Source: Perkinsus olseni | Taxonomy: Eukaryota; Perkinsozoa; Perkinsida | Assembly (NCBI GenBank): GCA_013115125.1 | Contig: JABANN010000012.1 | Location: forward strand, 84,551-148,550 | Direction: 5' to 3' | Length of the DNA stretch: 64,000 nucleotides | Part shown: positions 45,607 to 57,681 of the stretch, in pieces | How the letters are laid out: each line of letters begins with the position of its first letter | Numbering within the stretch: the first letter of the stretch is position 1 | The notes under the pieces: generated by a model | What the model saw: the letters and a program-made list of their open reading frames with translations, nothing else | What the model was told of the DNA's origin: nothing | The model's database searches: none | Translations under genes and position numbers: made by a program

Positions 45607-47138
45607 CTACGCGTCCGCATGGACTGCAGCGGACTCGGTACTGCCAGAAGATTGGCCCTTGCTAGCTTCGGCGACCTCGGCAATATCGTGCATCTTCCGA
45701 GTGATGACTTTCTCGGTGTCACCGAAGAAGAAGTGCTCCAATTCGACGTGGCTTCTGTAACTGGCGTTGTTGTCGAGACGCAGGTTTCTGAGAAGACCAA
45801 TAATAGATTATCGATGGCCACTCGATGCTGCTTATGTGAGAGCCCTACCCAGTCGCACTTACCCAGCAGCGGCCACTTCGCGTCTGGTCTTCTCGGCAAA
45901 ATCATGAACAGAAGTGTCGGGATCTGGGGTGACTGGCGGCAGCCAATGGACAGTACACGTGAGAGAGAACCACGGCGGGAGGGCCATTACGAGGAATACG
46001 TGCGGGATGATGCCCAGGCAGGTGAAGCTGAGGTTCAGATTGGAGTACTCTAGATACACCGGTTGGACCTGTCGTCAGGCGAGTCGTCGTTGTGAAGGGT
46101 ATCTTAGGTCGACTTACGGGTAACATACTGTCGAATGCACCATCATGGTAATGCATCAGACAGGTACCATTAGAAGTAGTCCCCTCAGCAAATACACATA
46201 GTTGATAACGAGACCTGCCCTCCATTACACCTGACCACCACCAAGGCTCATTTAAGGCCCGCCCCTCTGCGGCGGTGTCTTACGTCTTTGCTTGTCGGCA
46301 ATAGCATTCATTACTTGTTTCCTCTCCTTCGGGTCCTTAGCTCTGCTCACGTACCTAAAGATACCTCGTGCGCACGGGGAAGATTCGAGCTCGCCAGTTG
46401 CCTACACGCTCCCCAGGGAAGTGCAAATATCACCGGAGACCGGATACTTGGCTACGGCCTTCTTGGCAACGAACGCCACGGGTACACTCCGTGACAGCAT
46501 TATCTACAGCAGGCCGACTTTAACAGTATCCTGAGCGGAGCGAAGCAGACCTACCAGTATGTCGAAGTAGGATACATGATTAGATACAATCGTTGGGATC
46601 TCGCTGGCAGGCAGCCTTTCTCCCTGCTCTCGTACAGTTATACCTGAGGATGGCGATCGTCGCCGAAGGTGGGTGGTGAGCTGGACGGGCCTGCCTGCTA
46701 TTTTGACTAACGCGCCGCAGCAGTAGCTGAGGAGCTTGAGGAAGATTTGGGTAGGGAGGAAGTACAACCCGAAAAGGGCGATGACGTGGATGAAAATGAC
46801 AGCTATGAATTTGACAGGCACTATGGTTACAGCCAGGACCTGACACCAGGACTGCAGTGAGGCTGTTAGGCATATGGAAGGGCTGCTACCATTATTGATA
46901 CAAAATTGGATCGGAGAGACCCAGGTCGAGTGAAGGCCTTCCAGTCACTAGGGACTTCGCCTGAAACAGTCACAGTCGATGCGCAGCCCAGGGCCGGTGG
47001 GTAGGGCTTACCGAAGGCACTGATGATTCTCTCAGTGCTACACTTCTTAGCATCTGCATATCCTCGGCCAACAGCGTAGACACATAGTGCTGTGGTGAGG
47101 AGGTATACAGCTAGGAGGAGTATAGTAGGCCATGACAT
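45607..47138 (-). CDS. LPCAT-type lysophospholipid acyltransferase, copy A
   Basis: Transfers an acyl group to a lysophospholipid at ER-type membranes. The ATG at 47138 opens MSWPTILLLAVYLLTTALC, a membrane anchor. A hairpin-like hydrophobic segment follows (FIAVIFIHVIALFGLYFLP). The family motifs are SNHVSYFDIL (HxxxxD block, near 46.57 kb), VPVAFVAKKAVAKYP, and CVFAEGTTSNGTCLMHY then DGAFDSM (EGT block, near 46.15 kb). VYLEYSNLNLSFTC and a C-terminal charged region (RLDNNASYRSHVELEHFFF) follow, with the stop at 45607. EGTTSNG followed by GAF is the LPCAT subtype rather than bacterial PlsC. A tract of 196 bases (46042-46237) is almost identical to copy B. Confidence 0.85.
46042..46237 (-). 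repeat. Near-identical tract shared with 48047-48242
   Basis: By eye 194 of 196 bases match between acyltransferase copies A and B. The tract covers the EGT-motif exon, the next intron and part of the following exon. The sequences diverge strongly on both sides. Confidence 0.85.
46535..46546 (-). repeat. Intronic 12-mer GCTTCGCTCCGC, copy 3
   Basis: In the 51-base intron after SYFDILV of acyltransferase copy A, eight bases downstream of the donor. Absent from the matching intron of copy B. Confidence 0.85.
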
Positions 47139-47611
47139 AACGGACGACGACCACAAATCAATACACGTCAACTGAGGGGAGGCTTAGGGTGCTCTCACAG
47201 CCGCTGGTAGAGGAGGACGAGTCTTGAATGAGTGACAGGCTCATTGAACACAACAGTGTGCGAAGTGAGAAGGCTCTTTGGTTGAAGTAGCATCGAAAAG
47301 GAAGTGTTCTCCACGACGGAAGCACAACGACGAGAAATGGCGGTCTTCTAGCTGACCCTTCGAGTATCGAGCGAGGTACTTGCCACGACCAGCAGCGGCG
47401 GCGAGCTAGCAGCCGCTTCAAGAAGACGGTGTGTGATTCGGATGTGGGTTCAACGAACCAAGGGTATGAGCTGACCAAGGCCATGGCATTTACTCTGGCC
47501 TCCAGTTCCCAGAGGCGGTGCTCAGAATGCACAGAGCGGGCAGTAACAAATCGCATAAGGAAGTGCATGACAGTGTTTCGGGAATGGTATACGAAGTTTG
47601 CGGGCGTATCT
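47139..47611. other. Spacer between the two acyltransferases
   Basis: A minus-strand frame of 183 codons (47158-47709) crosses this spacer and overlaps the last exon of copy B in another frame. It has no recognisable domain and I treat it as chance. Confidence 0.35.
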
Positions 47612-49315
47612 TCAGTCGCTGGCTGAGGTCTCTGCCGAGTTGCACGACGACTTCCGCTCGAGGGCGGCCTCCTGACGTAGTTTGCCAGTGGCGACCTTGG
47701 CAGCATCACCGTAGAAGAAATCCGTTATCTCATAGTGGCCCTTCAGGTTGGAGCTATTGTCCAGCCGAAGCCCCCTAAGACGAATACCCAGTGACCAAGG
47801 CACTGCCCAGCTCCCAGCCCACTACCCTGCCTTAGCCACCTCATCTCTAGCCTTACCAGAGAATTCTCTCACAGTACTACCAGGACTCGGAGTGACCTGT
47901 GGGGAGATCGACAGACCGTAAGGAGGAGCACGGCCTACCTTTGGCAGCCAGTGAACTGTGCAAGTTATGGTACGCCATGGCGGAAGGGCCATGACGAGGA
48001 AGAAGTGAGGAAGCAGGTCGAAGCATGTAAAACTCAGGCGGAGGTCGGAGTACTCTAGATACACCGGTTGGACCTGTCGTAAGGCGAGTCGTCGTTGTGA
48101 AGGGTATCTTAGGCCGACTTACGGGTAACATACTGTCGAATGCACCATCATGGTAATGCATCAGACAGGTACCATTAGAAGTAGTCCCCTCAGCAAATAC
48201 ACATAGTTGATAACGAGACCTGCCCTCCATTACACCTGACCATCAAAGATATTCGCGCACAGCAAAGATTCCGGTCAATGTACTCCTTTGTTTCTTCTCT
48301 ATGATGCCCATGGTCTGATCTCTTTCCTCGGGGTCCTTGGTTCTGTCAACGTATCTAAAAAAGTGAGCAATCCTAGCGGAGCGATGCATCCCCTTGCCTA
48401 CACGCTGCCCAAGGAAGTGGCAATATCGCCGATAACTGGATACGCAGCCACTGCCTTCTTTGCTACAAAAGATACTGGGTGGCTTCGGGAGAGCATAACC
48501 TAATCGAGGGGCCCGTAGACCGACCACTGTGAGGAGGGGCGACCTACGAGTATATCGAAGTAAGAGACGTGATTAGGGACGATGGTTGGGGTGTCGATGG
48601 ATGGCAAACGCTCTCCTTTTTCACGAACCGTGATACCTGAGCAACGCTGGTAGTCGACGGATGGATTGCAACACTCTGGTGGAGCGCTGCTCCCTTGGAT
48701 GAGAGTCAGCACTAAGAAAATGCGCTTTGCATGCCCCTAGGTCTCATCGATGTGTCACTAGTTCTACCGGCAGTACTAGACGCATCCAAATTCCTGACCG
48801 AGGCAAGGTGCGACCTCGGATACTGCGCGTACAGTTGATATTGTCCACGTCGAATGCCTCAAGGCGCTGATGGTATTACCAAGGAACTTAAGGAACACTT
48901 TGCAGAAGAAGCTGAGCAGAGGTAGGAAGATGCTGGTCGGCAGTGTGTAGAGGCCCACAACGCCTGCTATGTGGAAGAGGACCACCACCACCAACTTAAA
49001 GGGGACAACGGTCACCGCGAGTAACTGCACATCGACTAGCGGCTTGACCCTCCCATAACGGTCCTACCATCAGTGAGGGGAGGCCCACGTCTAGAGAGGG
49101 CCGAAGGAAAGCAGCCCAGTCTGCCGGGACTCGACCTAATGAGGGCTCCACTGCTCTACCGTATGATCCATTAAACAGCATTACCAAGCATGTTCGTTAT
49201 CCTCCTCGTATCGCACTTCATAGCGTCAACATACCCATTGTAGACGTTATAGATGCATAAAGCCGTGAGTAGGATATATGCTAGTCCAAATAGGAAGGGA
49301 ACGATCCACGGCATA
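47612..49315 (-). CDS. LPCAT-type lysophospholipid acyltransferase, copy B
   Basis: Paralogue of copy A, on the same strand and upstream of it. The ATG at 49315 gives MPWIVPFLFGLAYILLTALC, then KLVVVVLFHIAGVVGLYTLP. Motifs: PNHVSYFDILV (near 48.57 kb), VMLSRSHPVSFVAKKAVAAY, and FAEGTTSNGTC then GAFDSM (near 48.16 kb). VYLEYSDLRLSFTCFDLLPH and WRTITCTVHWLP follow. The C-terminal region is LDNSSNLKGHYEITDFFYGD, with the stop at 47612. Exon order and intron positions follow copy A. Divergence from A is large except in the shared tract at 48047-48242. Confidence 0.85.
48047..48242 (-). repeat. Near-identical tract shared with 46042-46237
   Basis: Copy B side of the candidate gene-conversion tract. 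Confidence 0.85.
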
Positions 49316-49507
49316 GTACTATGAATTAGCAACTACCAGTACACCGGCAGCGTGGAGGACCGCGACTACAAGGCCCATAAAGCGGAAGAACTTGTCCCGC
49401 CTCTCCCCAGAAATCACTTGTAATACTCACTGAACACAAGTCTTGCTTACTGAAACAAGGAACAGTTTATTATTCTAGTACGTTGGGCGGCAGTAGTAGT
49501 CTCATAA

Positions 49508-51667
49508 TCATTTACGGAGCCTCTTGGGCTCATCCTCCTCTGCTACACCGTCGGCAGTCGCCCTTTCGGGATGAGCATGCTGCTGCAACATCTCCCGGAA
49601 CTTGGCCAAATCCTCAGCCTCGTCCTCGTCTACCTCTTCCGCATCTGATTACAACTGTACCACCAAAACACGCTAATAAGAGGGGTTTACTATTGTCACC
49701 CTCCTACACCTCCCTACAGTATCCCTACCGCTGCCATTGTTAATACTTCTATTCCGGCAGAGCATAACCGTGCGTCGATTACACTCATTCGTGAAAATCG
49801 TCAAGTTTCTATCACGACTACTACAGAGCGAAAGAGACCTTCATCATAATACGTATCGTTCCACCAGTCTCGTCAGTTCACTAGCAACCCGTTCCAGCTC
49901 AGCAGCGTTATAGTTGTGAGCCCCTATTACTACCATCTTCCCTGTTCTCCGCGACAGTCGGTGCTTTTTGCTGCTGCGCCTTCCTCTTAGCATCCTGCTT
50001 GTCCAACACCTTCAGCTGCTGCTTAGCTAGCTCAACACGGTGTTTATGAATAGCCGTCTTTCGAGCCTCCAGGTAGGGTACGTACGACCTGACCGAGCCG
50101 GGCAGATACGGACAGTCCAGCCCGGCAGCAGCTGCTCTCCGTACTCTTCATATTCCTCCGCCGCTGCAATGATCTGTGCTTCACAATCACCCATACCGAT
50201 GCCAGTCAGGGATGATACCTGGATACGTTAGTGGAGCTGAGGATGGGTCGTGATAGTCCTTACCGAGGCGTGAGCGAGATTCTCATAGAACTCACTAATG
50301 TTGATGGCCATACTGCGCATTAGTGAGCTCATGTATCTAGGAGAGGGAGGGAAGTGGCCAGTGGATGGTGGAAAGATGGTACTACTACTACTACAGGCTG
50401 TAGTCTACAGCGACGACTCACGCAGTCAATGCTTATATCGTCAGTCAAGGGACGTGCGCACCGGATAACGATAAATCCATGCCACAGCTTTATTCGTAAC
50501 ATCCTTCCTAGCGCGTTTCCCTAGAGGTCTCCTCAAACCGAGGAGCTGCTACTACCGACCCTTTGTGAGGATCCCTCTGGCCGTGATACAATGACTACCA
50601 CTACTATAATCACTACTGTAAACCGCCGCTGCTACAGCAGCCACAACAGCAAGAAGTACTACTAGTGTTACTACCCTCCACCATGGTCAGGGCCATTCTG
50701 CTCATCATTCCGTACAGCATCGATATAGGACTCCCAGTCGGACATCCACCTTGTACCTGCAAACGGGCAGCTCAGTGGCCACTACCCCCATTGAGCCTTA
50801 GTACAGCTGTCTGAGGGGTGCACATCGCACTTATTAAACACAGCCACTGTCGGCAGCTTGGTCTTATACCTATCGTCAAGCCATCGGGCAGGTGTCGTCA
50901 TTGCCGTGGGGATCTTACATTATACTGGTAACATAGAGCATGTTGCTCATGAATGTGGTAGGAGATGTGCAACGTACGGTATCCAAGACGAACCTAATAG
51001 GGTATGGTAAACAGACCCAGTGGCGTTGGTGTGGTAGTACAGTGTAACAGTAGGGTAGGTCATAGCAAGTGAGTCGAGGATGATAGTTCCACTAGCTGAC
51101 CAGTTGAAAACCTCTATCTGGCCGGGAGTATCCACAATGACGTAGTCGAGCTCGGACGCTCTCTGGTCTATCAGACCCATGGCCTGGTCGAACCTGGACG
51201 ACGGGGTTGCTGTAGTGGCGCAGCGTTGTGAAGAGGTCTTACCGTGTAGCGAATAAATTGAGACTAGTCATGATAGCACCGTTAGGACCAAGGCCGAAGT
51301 GCTTCATGACGTCCTTGTACTTAACAGTGTCCCGGATATCTGAGCAAAGATACGTTAGGGGTATCTTAGGTTGAAGCTGGCGTACCGATGTTAGTAGGAT
51401 ACGGTACATAGCGAACGGCTGGGTCGAGGTTGACTGAGTACACCCTCTTCTTCTGTGCTGTTAAGTGAAGATACAAACGATGGACGAACGTACTCTTGCC
51501 AGCCCCAGCCATCCTGAAGAGACCACCATGACCTCCCCTTCACGCCGGCCCTGTTATTACCCAATAACTACTATGACTGTAGGCTTATGGCCGGTAGCGT
51601 CTTTGGCAAGACCCTCCATGGGTTGGGCTGACGACGACGATGAAGCTGCTGCTGTTGTGTCTGCCAT
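49508..51667 (-). CDS. GPN1: GPN-loop GTPase 1 (RPAP4/XAB1/Npa3)
   Basis: A GTPase needed for assembly and nuclear import of RNA polymerase II. The ATG at 51667 opens [23 protein letters not shown], an intron and GMAGAGKST form the P-loop near 51.5 kb. Next come [19 protein letters not shown] and [17 protein letters not shown] with the diagnostic Gly-Pro-Asn loop near 51.28 kb. [20 protein letters not shown] is the switch II region near 51.13 kb. The C-terminal half has [16 protein letters not shown] and [12 protein letters not shown] (near 50.17 kb), a Lys/Gln-rich helix ([19 protein letters not shown]), and an acidic end [16 protein letters not shown] with the stop at 49508. This domain order and length match GPN1 rather than GPN2 or GPN3, which lack the long acidic tail. 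RPAP1, its partner in the same pathway, lies 40 kb away. Confidence 0.9.
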
Positions 51668-52108
51668 CAGGGTGTTTACTATACTGGAGAGGACAACCGT
51701 TGCACTATTCTCGGAACCGATGAAGGATGAGGAGATCTTCGTCTGATGTTAGCAGAGCCCTAGGCTGCCTCTTGGCATGCTTAATAGACCTCCCCTGAGC
51801 TCTAGCCTGGCGTGCCACGCTATTACCGAGTGTGCGCAACCAACCACTCAACCGAATGGAGGTGGATTCAGTGAAGCCCAGGAGATTACCCCATGAGGTT
51901 CGGTAGAGAGAAGGAAGAGATCCCGAGAAAATCGATCACAAATCCGTGCGCTTTTTTCGCGACAATATTGCGCGGTCCTCTTGTGATAATGATAGACAGA
52001 TGTGATAGATCTTCCATCTGTCGCTCATTCTCCATGAATTAGGTTGACCTACCACGAGCCAGGGTGAATGAAGATACGCTATTCAGTTTGTTTTTGCTCT
52101 CTATTATT
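51668..52108. other. Divergent intergenic region GPN1/KUP
   Basis: About 440 bases between two divergent starts. It should carry both promoters. No specific element recognised. Confidence 0.45.
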
Positions 52109-55100
52109 ATGAGTGCCCCACCCAAGGGCATAAATACATTAACCGTACCTGGTAGGCGGCGCAAGAGCATGAACACTCTTACTGTGCCGGCGGCTAGGGA
52201 TGGGCAGACGGTTGCCAATGCTTACATACTACCCCCTAAGGATAAGGTAATCAAGGGAAAATCGGTTAACAACGTGATGGTAGCATTTTTAGTCGGCCAT
52301 TGACGCCCAAGCGGCCGACGGTTACTTCACGGTGAGAGGTCAGCTGACCACCAAAGGGGTCTTCTGGGACCGGTAAATAGTCCATCCACTATGAGGGTGC
52401 ATCAGTAGAGTATCTTAGGTTCAACGATAATACCCAGACTGTCAATGCTGGTCGAACACGGATGGAAAGTGGATATGGGTAGGAGCAGTGATAGGGTAGA
52501 GTATCTTTGCGTATCTTTCAACCTTGAAAGGTACCTAAATGCCCTAACTAGTATGTCTAAGGAACGAGCTGGTACTGTACTGCGGAGTCAGAGTGGATTA
52601 GATACCGAACTCAAAGGCAAGGCTCGGCCGCCGAAGCCGTCAATCCGTGATAAAATTCACCGCCCTCAGAGCTTGAAGAAGGGGCTGCTGATAAGAAAGA
52701 TGCGGACGAGGCCAGCCTTTCCCTTTCTCGGGATCGTAGTGACCAGTGGGAGGCCCGACCGAAGCGGGCTGACGTCATCAAGAGCTTCCTTCTGAGGTCT
52801 TTGGGTACACTTGGTATCATCTACGGCGATATCGGTAAGAGACTTGCTGCTATGGCTGGCTTGTGTGAGGGTTGAGTACAGGTACTTCACCGTTGTATAC
52901 ATTGTCGACAATTCTGGGTTGTAATACTGATGCCCCTTCGAAGTACCAGTGTGTGGTTGCTGATGGAGTTCGCCCGGCTGTGGCTGAGGATATCAAGAGC
53001 GTCCTCAGCGTTATTGTATGGGCTCTTATATTCATTGTAATGATAAGGTGGGGATGGTATCTTAGGTTGACCCTGGTTTTCCACAGGTATGTATTAAGTA
53101 TGTTGGTGTAGCCTTCCGCTTCGACTACCACGGTGAAGGTGGTATCTTTTCACTTTTGCTGAAGATAGTCCATGAGAGTATTCATCCCGTCGGCAAGAAG
53201 ACTCTCATTCTTTGCACGGTAACTATACCACAATTCCCCCTACTCCCATCCACCTCCCCCGCAGATACTGGCCACTACAGGCGCTGCTATGATGTGCGGT
53301 GATGGTCTTATCACCCCGGCTCTGAGTGTACTCAGTGCCGTCGAGGGTCTCGCTACTGACAAGCTGTTCTCGCCGAGCGGTGTCCAAGTCGTGAAGGACC
53401 TGGTCGTCCCTGTTACGCTGATCCTGCTGCTGCTTTTGTACTCTCTGCAGTTCTTGGGCCCGTCTAAGGTTGGTATCGCCAATGGACCTATTACTATGGT
53501 ATGGTTCATCCTTATCGGCGGTGTGGGCATCTACAACCTCACCAGTAAGTTGCGTATCTTTCTTTCATTCTGGTCACTCATGGAAAAGCTTGTGTCTTTC
53601 AGTTCATGATCAGTGGATGGTGCTGGTGGATGCCATTAACCCTTACTATGTGTATTATTTCTGGGTTAAATCTAGTTTTGCCGGTTACGGTGCCTTCCAG
53701 AGATTTGGTGATGTTGTACTAGCAGTAACGGGTGCTGAGGCTCTGTTCGCTGATATGGGCCATTTCGGACGAGGGCCCATCATGCTCTCCTGGTTCGGAC
53801 TGGTAATAAAACTGGCCATGTCTGGGGGAAGTTCATTCGACCATCGCCTATGATACGACGATGAAAGCTCTCGAGCGCGAGAACCATATACGGATCGCTG
53901 TGGTTTGGTTCCGTTCGTTTGAATCGCTTTACGAGATTGTGAAGGGGGAATCTAGGGGGCGAAGGGCCTAAGGGATGTGTCTTCTGTTAAAATAGGAAAT
54001 TCCTTCTGATGAGCATCTGCCTTGATGGATGCTGCGTCACCCGGAACTGTTGCGAACCGTGCGGGCGATAACTGGGCTTGCAGAACTGCAAGCGCCGGGG
54101 TTCGAACGGGGGAACTTCGCTGTTGGTCTGTTTCACCCTCACGTGGCGTCTCATGATGGTTGACGTCTTTGAGACGGTCTGTTGTTGTTTAGGTTCTACC
54201 TGCCCTCATCTTCTGCTACACGGGACAGGCGGCCTATGTTTTATCGGTGGGAACACAAGCAGCGGCTAGCAACCCATTCTGGTCAGCCACGCCTAATGCC
54301 TTGTACATTGTAAGAGGGGGTATCGGAATGACGATTTGAGGGAGGAGTGGTATGGCAACGCTACGTGTATTTTAGGTTATGTTGATCTTCGCTACTATAA
54401 CGACCATTATTGCCTCCCAAGCCATGATCACCGGTTGCTTCGGTCTTATTAATATGGCCGTATCTCTGGAGCTCTTCCCTCGTGTGAAGGTTGTGAATAC
54501 TAATCCGAAGGAGAAGGCTCATATCTACATACCCGAAGTCAACTTCCTGCTGGGCCTTGGTAATACAACCACCACCCCTCTGTTGTCTACATTGTAAAAA
54601 TATGAAAACATCTTCATCAAGATTAGAGATAGGCCAAAATATAGTGTCTACCAGTTCATGCGTCACACCGCTTATCGGACTACCCTATCCCTCTTCTGTT
54701 GTAGGTACCATTATACTTGTCTTGGCCTTCCGGTCGAGTGGTGCCCTTACTGGTGCCTATGGTGTTGCTGTCCTCTTTACTTTCAATATGAGCACGGTAA
54801 TGATAACTCTCCCACTACTGCTACTGATGCTTTGTTTCAGCAACTGTACGTGCAAGTCCTGCATCGTGTCTACGGATGGAACTTCCTTGTCGCCTTCTGC
54901 TGTCTAATCCCGTTCATGATCGTCGATGGAACTTTACTTGTATCAAATCTGTGAGCAGGGCGGCCCTTCTCTCTGTTTTTGATGATTTCGCTGATGATAG
55001 GTACATGAAGATGGATGAGAATGGATGGGTGACTTTAGTGATAGCCGTAATATTGCTAATATTCATGCTTACTTGGCGTTACGGAAGATGCTGCACTGGT

Positions 55101-56368
55101 ACTAGTATCCCCTTAGTAGTGGATCTAGCCTCTCTCAGTTTTACTGTCGTTCAGGTAAGGCGTATACTGAGCTAGCAGCACAGGAGGGTTCCCTGTCAAG
55201 TCTGTCGGGTCTGGTCCTGCAGCAGCAAGCAGGAACGCTGGGATTGAGTCCTGGTAGGCCCCGCTGGTTTCACTGTAGTGTCCTGTCTTTGTCGTTATTA
55301 TCGTGCCAAGGTACTGGTGTGTTCATGAGCCCCACTGTGGAGAAGCTGAAAGGAGAATCTCTGCCGGCTGCACTATCGCTGTATAATAGGATTACCAATG
55401 GAGTTCATCAACGGACGGTATTACGCCTAGGAGCATGCTTCGCTCCGCTCACGTTTATTTTTAATTCAGGTGTTGTTGAGCGTCTGCTTCAACAGTCTCA
55501 CTCCTTTCGTGGACCAGAGCCAACGAGTGGAGCTTGAGAGTAAGAGGGGGCCTCGTCGATGATGTTAATCGTTGGTAGCTTGGCCCTCGACCCTTCTCCA
55601 TCAGGACTGTCGGAGCATATCTGGGCGGCTCGTGTGACCTTCGGGTATGCTGAACCTTTATCGGAGGTTAACATGGGCGTTGTGGTAAGTATACAGGGTT
55701 CATTCGCTACTCGTCTAGGACTACACACCCTTCCAATGGAAGGGCTCATAGACGCAATTTGTGGTATGATATTACGCGGCTTTTACAGTCATTGATAGCC
55801 TGTTCCGCGGGGTTAGGCCCTCTCTTTCGCATTACCCATGTTGCATTGGGACGTCTTTGCTTGGAATATCCTGCGCACTTGCATAGTACCATCTTCAACC
55901 TCAGGTTCGTGATGATATTCTGCCAATTATAAAACAGAACGTTGAGAATGATGAGACTGTTCGTCGTCGACCACAGGCGGCCTCACAACAATTGGATATG
56001 TTGTTCTCGGAAGAGAGAAACGAGGAGGCTGAGCAGATGTTGGCTAAGGATGCTATAGAGGGAGAGCAAGGCTTTGATGAAGGAGATAACCTCTGGTTCT
56101 ATATGCACAGAGAAAAAGTCGTAAGTGCCACCAGAGCATCACATACCACTCCAATCGGAACTTCTGCTCTCAGATGTCTAAGCCGGGTTCTAATATATTG
56201 CGTAGAACGGTGATATCGATGTACGCGGGTATTATCGGTATTACCAGGGACCCTGCTCAATTTTTCGGCGTTCCCATGGATCTCGTGGTAAGTACTTCCT
56301 CCTCCCACGTTACTGCCTTGCTATTCATGGCTGTGTAGATCCAGCTTGGAGAGGTCCTTAAGATGTAA
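52109..56368 (+). CDS. KUP/HAK/KT-type K+ uptake transporter
   Basis: Carries K+ (probably with H+) across the plasma or an inner membrane. ATG 52109 ([17 protein letters not shown]); the cytoplasmic N-terminus spans several exons. The family hallmark is LGIIYGDIG, an intron, [11 protein letters not shown] (52.83-52.91 kb). Then come [38 protein letters not shown] (53.29 kb), [16 protein letters not shown] and [12 protein letters not shown] (53.75 kb). [19 protein letters not shown] precedes [20 protein letters not shown], and [20 protein letters not shown] and [16 protein letters not shown] follow. The soluble C-terminal part has [28 protein letters not shown] and [14 protein letters not shown]. 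It ends [13 protein letters not shown], an intron, IQLGEVLKM. The stop is at 56366-56368. All the expected blocks are present, so it looks full length. Confidence 0.92.
55437..55448 (+). repeat. Intronic 12-mer GCTTCGCTCCGC, copy 4
   Basis: In the KUP intron after NGVHQR, 20 bases downstream of the donor. Splicing there restores [15 protein letters not shown]. Confidence 0.85.
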
Positions 56369-56412
56369 AACCGAGATCAACATAAGATCATTCTGGGCAT
56401 TCTTTTATAGTC

Positions 56413-56447
56413 GACGATGATGATGATGATGGTGATGATGATGATGA
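56413..56447. repeat. (GAT)n microsatellite
   Basis: GATGATGATGATGATGGTGATGATGATGATGAC-type run in the KUP/NOP16 spacer (56369-56673). The spacer otherwise holds nothing I recognise. Confidence 0.85.
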
Positions 56448-56673
56448 CAAACACAGTCTCTCTTCCTTCACTAATGTTAATAAGAGCAGTATCACTACTT
56501 AGCCATCATTCGTAAGCTTTCTGCTGCTGTTGCTGCTGCCGGCGACGTTCCTTTAATAATAGTAGCCGTAGGCGGTGACCATTTCCTGGCCCTAGGTAGT
56601 TGCAGAGTGTTGAGTTTCTTACTTGGTCATGATGATGGTTAAGTGATATGATGGTTCTCAGCTTGTTCTCAAT

Positions 56674-57350
56674 ATGCAGATCAAGCGGACTAACAGAGTG
56701 AAGAGGGCTGCTAGGGCTAAGGGAAGGCGGAAAGGAAAGACCCCTAAGAATACACTCTACCAGAACCCCAAGGCAATCAAGGATGATATCTTCAGGGAAA
56801 AGTAGCATTCTGGGTCGCTGTTGGTGGATGGGCTGAAGAGCTGTGTGAGAGTTGGGGCATCATTGGCTGGGCTCGGTTTCAGGTTCGATAAGCATAAGAC
56901 ATTCCTACAGAACATGGATAGTTGTAATCTGAAGGATATGTATTTTGACAAGCTGCCTGAGGTTATCCCTGATAAAGCTGAGTGGACGCTTCCGAAGGTT
57001 ATATAGGGAGGAGGGCAGCATGGAAGTAGGATGGGTGGTAGCTCAGGTTAATGAAGAGGAGTTGAGTGTGTGCAAGAAGCTGGCGGATAAATACGGCAAG
57101 GAGGTGCCGATGGCAGAGGATGCTGAGGAGCAAGAAGAGCTGCAGAATGAGTATGAGCAAGAGGGTCAAGGGTGGTGGGGTGGAGCACTGAAAATGGCTC
57201 AGGTTTTTCTCTCGGATGGCTCGGGATAAGCTCAATAAATATCAATGGACGTGGGGGCAGCTACGGAAGAAGGTAGTTCGAGGGTGGAGCATGGGCGGCC
57301 TTCCCGATGGTTCTGGGCTGGGTGTGCTTCGCTCCGCTAGACGGGAATGA
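56674..57350 (+). CDS. NOP16: NOP16-like 60S ribosome biogenesis protein
   Basis: A small nucleolar protein of pre-60S particles. The frame gives a basic head (KRTNRVKRAARAKGRRKGK) and FRFDKHKTFLQNMDSCNLK (compare the family WDKKKT-QN block). VNEEELSVCKKLADKYGKE follows, then an acidic stretch, and MARDKLNKYQWTWGQLRKKV. That last block matches the family C-terminal signature (MARD-KLN-yQ-T-GQLrrk). Short introns are needed between the blocks. The ATG at 56674 is provisional, because the same bases also resemble an acceptor (TATGCAG) and a short upstream exon is possible. The stop at 57348-57350 is the first after the signature; an alternative last intron would end at 57340. Confidence 0.65.
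57326..57337 (+). repeat. 12-mer GCTTCGCTCCGC, copy 5
   Basis: At the 3' end of the NOP16-like gene, sense, directly followed by TAG. It could lie in a last intron (donor GTAGTT near 57271, acceptor CGCTAG), or in the coding end. Confidence 0.7.
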
Positions 57351-57681
57351 TGGATTGCTCTGTTATCAGTTCAATTTGGCGTTGGAAGGCAGAGTGCATG
57401 TGTGCCATCCAGAATGTCAGTGTGCTATGGCTAAGCAGAGTAGTAATGTGAAGAAGTACCAGGGCGTCCGGATTGTAATACTGCCACTACCACGGCAGTA
57501 GCAGCCCAAGTGAGGCCATGGCTCTCCTCAGATCCACCGCCGTTTGAAGGCTCACTAATCGTCCCTTGTATACTGTCCAACGTCGTTTCTCCCTCCCTTT
57601 TCTGATGGGTTGTGTCTGAGTGTGTGGTCACGGTGGGAGCACTCAGGCTTGGCTCTTAGTATAGTTGCCGTGCTACCGTTC
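57351..57681. other. Spacer NOP16-like to next gene
   Basis: No supported gene. A minus-strand frame (57431-57631) encodes a Ser/Thr/Gly-rich 66-residue peptide with a short hydrophobic run (WAATAVVVAVL). I cannot say whether it is real. Confidence 0.3.

Noticed and set aside
45526-46053. 175-codon plus-strand frame
   Set aside because: It is antisense to the C-terminal exons of acyltransferase copy A, which carry the family sequence.
47158-47709. 183-codon minus-strand frame between the acyltransferases
   Set aside because: It overlaps a real exon of copy B in another frame and shows no domain or paralogous match.
54095-54125. GGGGTTCGAACGGGG in a KUP intron resembling a T-loop
   Set aside because: The arms are both G-rich and cannot pair.
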